NCBI GenBank assembly: GCA_034521975.1
Contig: JAXHLR010000003.1
Span: 124,001 to 188,000, forward strand
From: Acidimicrobiales bacterium
GTDB lineage: Bacteria; Actinomycetota; Acidimicrobiia; Acidimicrobiales; SKKL01
Direction: 5' to 3'
Length of the DNA: 64,000 nucleotides
Each line of letters opens with the position of its first letter. Position 1 is the first letter of the stretch. The notes beneath the pieces are model-generated. The model was not told the DNA's origin. It saw nothing but the letters and a program-made list of their open reading frames with translations, and did not search any database. Of the stretch, positions 35,186 through 44,812 are shown piece after piece. A program made the position numbers and the translations under genes.

Positions 35186-35442
35186 GCGGTGGCCGCGGCG
35201 GTGACGGTGATGTTGGCGTCCTCGATCACCGGGTTGGTGAGGAACCGGTTGCACATGTCGGTGACCTCGGCCCTGGCCGATGCTTCATCGACGGCGTCGA
35301 GGGTGAAGCGGATGCTCTTGCCCACGTGGACCCCGGACACACCCTCGAACCCCAGGGCCGGGAGCGAACGCTCGATGGTGGCCCCTTCGGGGTCGGCCAC
35401 ACCGGCACGGAGACGGACCTCGATCTGCACGTCGAACGTCAT
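35182..35442 (-). CDS. purS: Phosphoribosylformylglycinamidine synthase subunit PurS
   Basis: The 86-residue dimeric bridging subunit between PurL and PurQ. Sequence MTFDVQIEVRLRAGVADPEGATIERSLPALGF with a following VSGVHVGKSIRFTLD matches the PurS fold (two beta-alpha-beta units). The ATG at 35442 is four bases past the purC stop and the end overlaps purQ by four bases. Length is normal. Confidence 0.93.
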   Translation of the reverse strand: MTFDVQIEVRLRAGVADPEGATIERSLPALGFEGVSGVHVGKSIRFTLDAVDEASARAEVTDMCNRFLTNPVIEDANITVTAAATA

Positions 35443-35446
35443 GGTT

Positions 35447-36358
35447 TCATCGTCCCACATCGGTCGATGCACCGGGCCAGTCGGCGAGGGAGCGGCCGCT
35501 GATGCGCTCGTAGGCCTCGACGTAGCGGGTGCGGGTGGCGGCGACGATCTCGGGGGGGAGCGACGGCGGGGGCGGGGTCTTGTCCCAGTCGAGGGTCTCG
35601 AGCCAGTCGCGCAGGGGCTGTTTGTCGAACGCAGGTGGGGTGGTGCCGGGCTGCCACTGGTCGGCCGGCCAGAAGCGCGACGAGTCGGGGGTGAGCACCT
35701 CGTCGGCCACGACCAGCTCGCCCCTGACCACGCCCAGCTCGAACTTGGTGTCGGCGATGATGATGCCCCGCTCGGCCGCGAGGGCGGCGCCACGCTCGTA
35801 GAGGGCGAGCGAGATGGCCCGCGCCGCCTCGGCCCGTTCGGCGCCGACGAGGCCGATCGCCTGGTCGAAGCTGATGTTCTCGTCGTGGTCGCCGAGCTCG
35901 GCCTTGGTGGAAGGGGTGAAGATCGGCTCGGGCAACCGGTCGGACTCGCGGAGCCCGGCGGGGAGTCGGCGTCCGTGGACGGTGCCCCGCCGCTGGTACT
36001 CCTTCCAGGCCGAGCCGGCCAGGTAGCCGCGCACGATGCACTCGATCGGCAACATGTCGGCCCGCCGGCACAGCATCGACCGGCCGGCCAGCTCCGGTCG
36101 CTGCGCCTCGGCGGGGAAGTCGTCGATCGAGGTGCTCACCAGGTGGCTGGGCGCGACGTCGGCGAGCTCGTCGAACCAGAAGACCGACATGGCGGTCAGC
36201 ACCCTCCCCTTGTCGGGGATCGGTTCGGCCATGACGACGTCGAAGGCCGAGATGCGGTCGGAGGCGACCAGCAACAGGTTCCGGTCACCCGCGTCGTACA
36301 CCGACCGGACCTTGCCCGCGTGCAACAGCGGCAGCGGCAGGTCGGGGAGCGACGGCAT
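35447..36358 (-). CDS. purC: Phosphoribosylaminoimidazole-succinocarboxamide synthase
   Basis: SAICAR synthetase joins CAIR with aspartate. The ATG at 36358 (MPSLPDLPLPLLHAGKVRSVYD) gives 303 residues; a GTG at 36367 overlapping the purB stop (GTGA) is an alternative start. KVRSVYDAGDRNLLLVASDRISAFD is the ATP-binding beta hairpin, IECIVRGYLAGSAWKEY the substrate-binding signature and DTKFELG the second. It follows purB directly. Confidence 0.95.
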   Translation of the reverse strand: MPSLPDLPLPLLHAGKVRSVYDAGDRNLLLVASDRISAFDVVMAEPIPDKGRVLTAMSVFWFDELADVAPSHLVSTSIDDFPAEAQRPELAGRSMLCRRADMLPIECIVRGYLAGSAWKEYQRRGTVHGRRLPAGLRESDRLPEPIFTPSTKAELGDHDENISFDQAIGLVGAERAEAARAISLALYERGAALAAERGIIIADTKFELGVVRGELVVADEVLTPDSSRFWPADQWQPGTTPPAFDKQPLRDWLETLDWDKTPPPPSLPPEIVAATRTRYVEAYERISGRSLADWPGASTDVGR

Positions 36359-36363
36359 CGTGG

Positions 36364-37788
36364 TCACCGGATCGGTGCCGGGCGGTAGGCCGCGGCCTCG
36401 GGGTGGGCGGCGGCGAGGCGGGCGGCTCGATCGGCGACGGCGTCGACCTGGGTCCCGGCGGCACCGGTGAACGACAACGGGTCGGCGACGAGCTTGGCGA
36501 CGGTGCTGGCGTCGAGCCCGAGCCGGTCGTCGGCGGCGAGGCGGTCGAGCAGGTCGGCGGCCTCGGTGGGGCGCTCGCGCCGGTCGAGGGCGGCGGCCAC
36601 CGCGTGCTCCTTGACGATCTCGTGGGCGTGCTCGCGCCCGACCCCGGCGTCGACGGCGGCGGTGAGGACTCGGGTGGTGGCGAGGAACGGCAGGTTGCGG
36701 GCCAGTTCGGCCTCGATGACCGCCGGGTAGGCGCCGAAGTCGTCGAGCACGGTGAGGAAGGTCTCGAACAGCCCGTCGAGGGCGTAGAAGGAGTCGGGGA
36801 GCGCCACCCGCCGCACGACCGAGCACGACACGTCGCCCTCGTTCCACTGGTCGCCGGCCAGGGCCGAGACCATGGTGAGGTGGCCCGAGAGGATGGCGGC
36901 CAGGCCGTTGACCCGTTCGGAGGACCGGGTGTTCATCTTGTGCGGCATGGCCGACGAGCCCACCTGACCGGCGGCGAAGCCCTCGGTGACCAGGTCGTGG
37001 CCGGCCATGAGCCGGATCGAGGTGGCGAACGACGACGGTCCGGCGGCAGCCTGGACCAGCGCCGAGACCACGTCGAGATCGAGCGAACGGGGATAGACCT
37101 GGCCGACGGCGGTGAGCACCTGTTCGAACCCCAGATGGGTGGCGACCCGCGACTCGAGGTCGACGGCCAGGCCGGGGTCGCCGAGCACGTCGATCTGGTC
37201 CTGTTGGGTGCCGACCGGGCCCTTGATGCCCCGCAACGGGTAGCGGGCCAGCAGGTCGGTGACCCGGTCGAGCGCGGCGAGGGTCTCCTCGGCGGCGTTG
37301 GCGAACCGCTTGCCCAGGGTGGTGGCCTGGGCGGGCACGTTGTGGCTGCGGCCGGTGATGACGGTGTCGCGGTGCTCGGTCGCCCGCTCGGCCAGACGCA
37401 CGGCGGTGGTGACCAGGCGGTCGCGCACCAGGGTGAGCGCGTGGCGCACCTGGAGCTGCTCGACGTTCTCGGTGAGGTCGCGCGAGGTCATGCCCCGGTG
37501 GATGTGCTCGTGGCCGGCCAGCGCGCAGAACTCCTCGATGCGCGCCTTCACGTCGTGTCTGGTCACCGACTCGCGCCGGTCGATCGAGTCGAGGTCGACC
37601 TGGTCGACCACGGCCTCGTAGTCCTCGATGACCCCGTCGGGCACCTCGACGCCGAGGTCGCGCTGGGCCCGCAGCACGGCGATCCACAAGCGGCGCTCGA
37701 GCACCACCTTGTTGCGCGGCGACCAGATGGCGCGCATGGCCTCGGAGGCGTAGCGCTCGGCCAACACGTTGGGGATCACCTCGTCCAC
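36364..37788 (-). CDS. purB: Adenylosuccinate lyase
   Basis: Catalyses two fumarate-releasing steps in purine synthesis. A GTG at 37788 with AGGAG upstream (spacing seven) is preferred over the longest frame's ATG at 37890, giving 474 residues from VDEVIPNVLAERYAS. The fumarase/aspartase signature is SSAMPHKMNTRSSERV, with MTSRDLTENVEQLQ and TGRSHNVPAQATTLGKR as the other active-site regions. It heads the purB-purC-purS-purQ operon. Confidence 0.95.
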   Translation of the reverse strand: MDEVIPNVLAERYASEAMRAIWSPRNKVVLERRLWIAVLRAQRDLGVEVPDGVIEDYEAVVDQVDLDSIDRRESVTRHDVKARIEEFCALAGHEHIHRGMTSRDLTENVEQLQVRHALTLVRDRLVTTAVRLAERATEHRDTVITGRSHNVPAQATTLGKRFANAAEETLAALDRVTDLLARYPLRGIKGPVGTQQDQIDVLGDPGLAVDLESRVATHLGFEQVLTAVGQVYPRSLDLDVVSALVQAAAGPSSFATSIRLMAGHDLVTEGFAAGQVGSSAMPHKMNTRSSERVNGLAAILSGHLTMVSALAGDQWNEGDVSCSVVRRVALPDSFYALDGLFETFLTVLDDFGAYPAVIEAELARNLPFLATTRVLTAAVDAGVGREHAHEIVKEHAVAAALDRRERPTEAADLLDRLAADDRLGLDASTVAKLVADPLSFTGAAGTQVDAVADRAARLAAAHPEAAAYRPAPIR

Positions 37789-37925
37789 CTGGTCGCTCCT
37801 GTCGTGGGTCGCTCCGATTGTGCCATTCGGCCCATCAAGAGCGCTGGGGGCCCCGCCGACAACAGAAGAGAAGGCGAGCGTCGTCGACATGGCGCTCCAC
37901 CCGACCGATCTGAGGTTCCAGCACC

Positions 37926-38327
37926 ATGGACGGACACTGCGACAAGCATGTCTTCGAGGCCAAGGACGCCACCTGCCGCAACTGCGGAGGCGACTTCTGC
38001 GCCGACTGTCTCGTGTACGCCCACGGACCGAAGAAGCCGCCGCTGTGTGTGAACTGTGCGCTGACCGCGGCGGGGATCCGATCGACCGCAGCCCGCCCGG
38101 TCGTGCGGACCAAGCGCGAGATCAAGCGCGAGGAGAAGGCCAAGAAGCGGGCCGAGAAGCTGGCCGCCAAGGCCCGCAGCTCGGTCGCCACCGACGCGCT
38201 GTACGACGCCAGGCCGGTCAGCGACTCGCCGAACACAGGGGCGCCGGGCGGCCCCGGGGTCGAGTTCGAGTTCACCATCAACGACGACGGGTCGATCGAG
38301 CGCCCCGCGGAGCGCCAGGCCAGCTGA
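37926..38327 (+). CDS. Small zinc-finger (B-box-like) hypothetical protein
   Basis: A 133-residue protein with a compact N-terminal metal-binding region: CDKH, CRNCGGDFCADCLVYAHG and LCVNCA give eight Cys/His ligands resembling a B-box type zinc finger. A highly basic helical stretch follows (TKREIKREEKAKKRAEKLAAKARSS) and then an acidic tail (VEFEFTINDDGSIERP). This composition suits protein or nucleic-acid binding, but the role is unknown. It lies on the opposite strand between purB and purD. Confidence 0.7.
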   Translation: MDGHCDKHVFEAKDATCRNCGGDFCADCLVYAHGPKKPPLCVNCALTAAGIRSTAARPVVRTKREIKREEKAKKRAEKLAAKARSSVATDALYDARPVSDSPNTGAPGGPGVEFEFTINDDGSIERPAERQAS

Positions 38328-38355
38328 GCCGGGCCGCTCGGCCAGGCTCACCGCG

Positions 38356-39600
38356 TCACCCATCGCTCGCCACGACCGCCCCGGCAACGGCGCCGAGGGC
38401 GATGTCGCGGCGAGCGTGCTTTCCGGGCCAGGAGATGGCGTCGGCCGCGTCGTAGGCTCGGGCCCGCGCCTCGGTGAGGGTCGGCGCCAGCGCGGTGACC
38501 GACAGGACCCGGCCGCCGGCGGTGATCAGGTGCCCATCGTCGTCGCGAGCGACCCCGGCACCGTAGATCGAGATGCCGTCCATGGCCCCGGCCTGGTCGA
38601 TCCCCTCGATGCGGTCACCGGTGCGGGGTGAGGTGGGATAGCCCTCGGTGGCGGCGACCACGGTGACCGCGGCGTCGTCGACGAAGGCGGGTTCGGTCGC
38701 CAGCTCGCCCGACGCCGCCTCGGCCAGCAGGGCGGCGAGGTCCCCGGCGTAGCGGGGCAGCACCACCTGGGCCTCGGGGTCACCGAAGCGCACGTTGTAC
38801 TCGACCAGCTTGGGTCCCTCGGGGGTGAGCATGAGCCCCGCGTAGAGCACGCCCCGGTAGTCGATGCCACGGTCGCGGAGCACGGCGAGGGTCGGTTCGA
38901 CGAAGCGATCCATGATGGTGCCGACCAGGTCGTCGTCGACGATCGGCACCGGTGAGTAGGCGCCCATGCCGCCGGTGTTGGGCCCCCGGTCGTCGTCGAA
39001 GGCCCGCTTGTAGTCCTGGGCGGGAGCGAGAGGTACCGCGCGCCGGCCGTCGCAGACGGCGAGCAGCGACAGCTCGGGGCCGGTCATGCCCTCCTCGATG
39101 ACCACGGTGCGCCCGGCGTCGCCGAAGCGGTCGCCCGACAGGTAGCCGGCAACGGCCTCGGACGCCTCGGCCCGGTCGGCGGTGACGAGCACGCCCTTGC
39201 CGGCGGCGAGCCCGTCGGTCTTGATGACATAGAGGTCGCCGAGGGTGTCGAGGAACGCCTCGGCCCCGGCCCGGTCGGCGAAGGTGCGGTGACGGGCGGT
39301 GGGGACGTCGGCGCCGGCGACCAGCTCCTTCATCCACGCCTTGGAGCCCTCGAGGTGGGCGCCGTCGGCGCCGGGCCCGAACACCAGCTTGCCCTGGGCC
39401 CGCAACCGGTCGGCCAGGCCGTCGACCAGCGGTGCTTCGGGGCCGACGACGAACAGGTCGGCGTCGATCGACTCGGGCGGGGCGTCGGTGGACCCGGGGA
39501 CGAGCGGGTTGCCGGGGGTGACCACGACCTCGGCGGTGCGGCCCAGCACGTCGGCCAGCACGTGCTCGCGAGCACCGTTGCCGACGACACAGACCTTCAT
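38356..39600 (-). CDS. purD: Phosphoribosylamine--glycine ligase
   Basis: GAR synthetase, second step of purine synthesis, 414 residues. It starts [16 protein letters not shown], the typical N-terminus, and has the ATP-grasp core with [14 protein letters not shown] and [16 protein letters not shown], plus [33 protein letters not shown] at the C-terminus. It is 12 bases from purA on the same strand, a purA-purD operon. Confidence 0.95.
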   Translation of the reverse strand: MKVCVVGNGAREHVLADVLGRTAEVVVTPGNPLVPGSTDAPPESIDADLFVVGPEAPLVDGLADRLRAQGKLVFGPGADGAHLEGSKAWMKELVAGADVPTARHRTFADRAGAEAFLDTLGDLYVIKTDGLAAGKGVLVTADRAEASEAVAGYLSGDRFGDAGRTVVIEEGMTGPELSLLAVCDGRRAVPLAPAQDYKRAFDDDRGPNTGGMGAYSPVPIVDDDLVGTIMDRFVEPTLAVLRDRGIDYRGVLYAGLMLTPEGPKLVEYNVRFGDPEAQVVLPRYAGDLAALLAEAASGELATEPAFVDDAAVTVVAATEGYPTSPRTGDRIEGIDQAGAMDGISIYGAGVARDDDGHLITAGGRVLSVTALAPTLTEARARAYDAADAISWPGKHARRDIALGAVAGAVVASDG

Positions 39601-39612
39601 GGGACCTCCTGG

Positions 39613-42299
<2,687 letters not shown>

Positions 42300-42302
42300 G
42301 TT

Positions 42303-42427
42303 CCGGTCTCCTCGTGCTCGACCGGGCACCTCACGAACGCGACGGACCCGGCCAGTGCTTGCGTGGCATACGGGCCGGGTTCGCTCTGGCTCCCCCACCG
42401 ACTGTGTGCGACCAAAGAGTCGGTGGG
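42303..42427 (-). ncRNA. LPxTG leader RNA, copy A (cis-regulatory candidate)
   Basis: Coding-strand order: hairpin CCCACCGACT (42427-42418) with AGTCGGTGGG (42403-42394), loop containing TGGTCGC; then the junction AGAGCGAACCCGGCC; then helix CCCGGCC (42379-42373) with GGCCGGG (42353-42347); then a hairpin CCGGTC (42325-42320) with GACCGG (42308-42303) whose loop holds the GAGGAGA ribosome site, next to the ATG at 42299. The stem sequence of the first hairpin differs from copies B and C while loop and junction are shared. No match to a named riboswitch is recognised. Confidence 0.6.
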
Positions 42428-42567
42428 ATCGCTGCCTCCCGCTCTGGTCAGACCGCAGTTCCGGCCTGACCACGCTGCGCAGTATCCGTGCCACCGAGTG
42501 CGTCCGCATGAGCCGGGAGTCCCAATCTGCGCGAAATGGGCCATCGGACCCACGCCGTCGCACGCGA

Positions 42568-42600
42568 CGAGCGGAGGGCCCCATGGGGACCCTCCGCTCG
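42568..42600 (-). terminator. Hairpin after the second LPxTG gene (copy B)
   Basis: CGAGCGGAGGG (42568-42578) and CCCTCCGCTCG (42590-42600) form an 11-bp stem extended by GC pairs, 28 bases past the stop of copy B. It is nearly the same as the hairpin after copy C. No T-run on the minus side, so the mechanism is uncertain. The remaining gap to copy A's leader (42428-42567) shows no gene. Confidence 0.5.
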
Positions 42601-42627
42601 TGCTCGTCCAGATGATCGGTTGCTAGA

Positions 42628-44313
42628 TCACCGGAGCCGGCGGCTGGCGGCACGCAGGGTGGCGCCGAAGCCCATGGTCAGCGCGGCGACCATGGCCAGG
42701 ATGCCGGCGGAGATGCCGGTGCGGGGCAGCGAGGCGGGAGCCGACGCCGGAGGCTCCTCCTCGGTGCCCTCGACCACGGTCTCCTCACCGGGAGCTTCCT
42801 CACCGATGCCCCCGACCTCACCGTCGTCGCAGGCCTCGAACACGACGTCCTCGTTGACCAAGACGACGCCGTCGGCCCGAACGATGACGCTGGTGGTGCC
42901 CTCGATCGTGAGCGGGAGGGTCTCCTCGCCCTCGAGCGACTGGTCGTAGACGACCGAGCCGTCCACCTCGACCACGAAGTCCGAAGCACCATCGGTGCTC
43001 GAGAACGTCACGGTGCCGTCGGCATCACAGACATAGGACAGCGACGCCGAGGTCACCGGATCGTCCTCCGGGGGCGGAGGCGGCGGAGGGCAGTCCTCGG
43101 CCGCAGCGATGTCGATCTCCATCGGGAAGGCATCGTCGCCCACCAGGACGTGGCCTTCCTGGGCCTCGACCGACAGGGTGCCGCTGATCGGACCGGTGAG
43201 CTCACCCACGACCTTCTCGGGTCCCTCGCCGGTGTCGAGCAGATAGAACACCCCTCCGACATCAGGGATCACCAGCGTGCCCTCGACCTCGCACTGCTCG
43301 GACTGGTTCACCTCAGGATCAACCGGGGTGACCTCCTCGGGGCAGGGATCACCGACTCCGAGGTCGAAGGGGTAGCTCCACTCCTCGGTCAGCTCGTACC
43401 CCTCGTCCGCCTCGGCGGTCAGAGTGCCGGACAGCGGACCCTCCAGGGTCTCACCGCTCACGTCATCACCATCGAGGAGATAGATCACGCCCTCGGTATT
43501 GGGGACGTGCAGCTTGTCGGGGACCTCGCACTCCTTCGAAAGCGTCACCTCGGGATCCTCAGGGGTGACCTCCTCGGGGCAAGGATCACCGACTCCGAGA
43601 TCGAAGGGATAGCTCCACTCCTCGGTGAGCTCGTACCCCTCGTCCGCCTCGGCGGTCAGAGTGCCGGACAGCGGACCCTCCAGGGTCTCACCGCTCACGT
43701 CATCACCATCGAGCAAGTAGGTCACACCCTCGGTATTGGGGACGTGCAGCTTGTCCGGGACCTCGCACTCCTTCGAAAGCGTCACCTCGGGATCCTCAGG
43801 GATGACCTCTTGGTCGCAGTCGCCGTCGAGCTCGACCTTGGCGCTCTCGGTGCGATAGTGGCCCGAAACCGGGTAGTAGTCCTGATCGCCAAAGTCGCGC
43901 TCTTCCCACTCCCAGTGCACATCCACGTCGAGTTCCTGCCAGCCGCTGGTCGAACCGGCCAGCTGTTGGGTCGCGGTTGCCGACTCGCCAGGGGCAAGGG
44001 TTGTCGAGCTGAACGAGACGGTCGGATCGGTGCTATCGATCACCATGTCCTTGGCGGTCGCGCGAGGCGGCCAACCGGAGTAGGAGGACTCGACGGGATC
44101 GTTCCACGACTCGTCGGGGTGATGGATCGTCCAGGTGACGACGTACTCACCCGTGTCCGTGTCGCACTGCCAGCTGCCACTCAGGTTGGCGTGGTGTGCA
44201 AATGCCGCGGGGGCGAACGCAATCAGGCTGGCGAGCAGGGCCAGGACGAGCCCGACTCCGCTCAGGATCTTGCTCCGGGGTCGCGTGGACCCGGGGGCGC
44301 GGAACGTACTCAT
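42628..44313 (-). CDS. LPxTG-motif surface protein with tandem modules (copy B)
   Basis: A 561-residue sortase substrate. A classic signal peptide ends near residue 39 (AFA|HHANLSG). It has a distinct N-terminal domain (~40-170), then three 79-residue modules, two nearly identical (CEVPDKLHVPNTEGV...GYELTEEWSYPFDL), each bounded by single Cys residues, a Pro run (PPPPPPP), a conserved domain (VTSASLSYVCDADG...FEACDDGE) and the sorting signal LPRTG at ~529 with hydrophobic tail and RRLR end. The last 130 residues match copy C almost exactly. It is probably a wall-anchored stalk-like adhesin; ligand unknown. Confidence 0.87.
   Translation of the reverse strand: MSTFRAPGSTRPRSKILSGVGLVLALLASLIAFAPAAFAHHANLSGSWQCDTDTGEYVVTWTIHHPDESWNDPVESSYSGWPPRATAKDMVIDSTDPTVSFSSTTLAPGESATATQQLAGSTSGWQELDVDVHWEWEERDFGDQDYYPVSGHYRTESAKVELDGDCDQEVIPEDPEVTLSKECEVPDKLHVPNTEGVTYLLDGDDVSGETLEGPLSGTLTAEADEGYELTEEWSYPFDLGVGDPCPEEVTPEDPEVTLSKECEVPDKLHVPNTEGVIYLLDGDDVSGETLEGPLSGTLTAEADEGYELTEEWSYPFDLGVGDPCPEEVTPVDPEVNQSEQCEVEGTLVIPDVGGVFYLLDTGEGPEKVVGELTGPISGTLSVEAQEGHVLVGDDAFPMEIDIAAAEDCPPPPPPPEDDPVTSASLSYVCDADGTVTFSSTDGASDFVVEVDGSVVYDQSLEGEETLPLTIEGTTSVIVRADGVVLVNEDVVFEACDDGEVGGIGEEAPGEETVVEGTEEEPPASAPASLPRTGISAGILAMVAALTMGFGATLRAASRRLR
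43325..43798 (-). repeat. Two tandem 237-bp modules in LPxTG copy B
   Basis: Segments 43325-43561 and 43562-43798 are almost the same base by base (starting GGGGTGACCTCCTCGGGGCA on the plus strand). The period of 237 bases equals 79 codons and is the same as the repeat in copy C. This is the DNA basis of module number change. Confidence 0.85.
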
Positions 44314-44660
44314 GAACGTGGCCTCCTCTGTAGCGTGGCGTCAGAGGAGCCGAGCCGCCTCAGGGATGCACCGGCTCCTCGAAAGAAGGGGCCGGGTTCG
44401 CTCTAGCTCCCCGCGGGCCTCAGCGACCAGAACTACCGGCCCACGGATCGACACTTCCCCTGTCACCGCTATGTCGTGGCGCGGTGACGTGGCACTCAGG
44501 TAACCACGCTACGTGGCAGATGTCCAGAGAATCTGTGGATCTGAGTCGTCCGACCCATCAAGTTCTCACAATCGGTGGTCGAGAAGCCGCCCTTCGCGTC
44601 GAGACTGGACTCACGCCGCCACCCAGCGTGGACCCCACCCGCCTCACGGGCCGCAGCGAA
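44314..44660 (-). repeat. Upstream region duplicated between LPxTG copies B and C (B side)
   Basis: This stretch of roughly 340 bases before copy B is near-identical to 46697-47035 before copy C, including a hairpin (GTCACCGC/GCGGTGAC), CCACG repeats and a TTGATG box. It shows that the leader and promoter were duplicated together with the gene. The gap holds no gene. Confidence 0.75.
44322..44446 (-). ncRNA. LPxTG leader RNA, copy B (cis-regulatory candidate)
   Basis: First hairpin: CCGTGGGCC (44446-44438) with GGCCCGCGG (44419-44411), loop containing TGGTCGC; junction AGAGCGAACCCGGCC. Then a switch region: P2 pairs GGGGCCGG (44388-44395, plus) with CCGGCTCC (44371-44378); P3 pairs GGCTCCTC (44373-44380) with GAGGAGCC (44344-44351); P4 pairs CAGAGGA (44342-44348) with TCCTCTG (44324-44330), which covers the ribosome site (44322-44328). 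P2 and P3, and P3 and P4, are mutually exclusive. Further upstream a GTCACCGC/GCGGTGAC hairpin and candidate promoter lie within 44461-44580; the rest of 44600-44750 shows no gene. Confidence 0.65.
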
Positions 44661-44753
44661 CCTTGCGGCACTGGCATGACCGAACGCGTCTGCATGAGCC
44701 GGGAGTCCCAATCCATGCGAAATGGGCCGTCGGACCCAGGCCGTCGCACGCGA

Positions 44754-44786
44754 CGAGCGGAGGGCCCCAAGGGGACCCTCCGCTCG
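44754..44786 (-). terminator. Hairpin after the third LPxTG gene (copy C)
   Basis: CGAGCGGAGGG (44754-44764) and CCCTCCGCTCG (44776-44786) form an 11-bp stem, 26 bases past the stop of copy C, matching the hairpin after copy B (42568-42600). The arms are identical; only the loop differs. Confidence 0.5.
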
Positions 44787-44812
44787 TGCCGTTCAGATGA
44801 TCGGTTGCTAGA

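Noticed and set aside
42303-42427. Cyclic-di-GMP-I (GEMM) riboswitch before LPxTG genes
   Set aside because: GCGAACC resembles GCAAACC of GEMM, but the second conserved segment (GGACGCAAAGC) is missing and the hairpin order does not fit.
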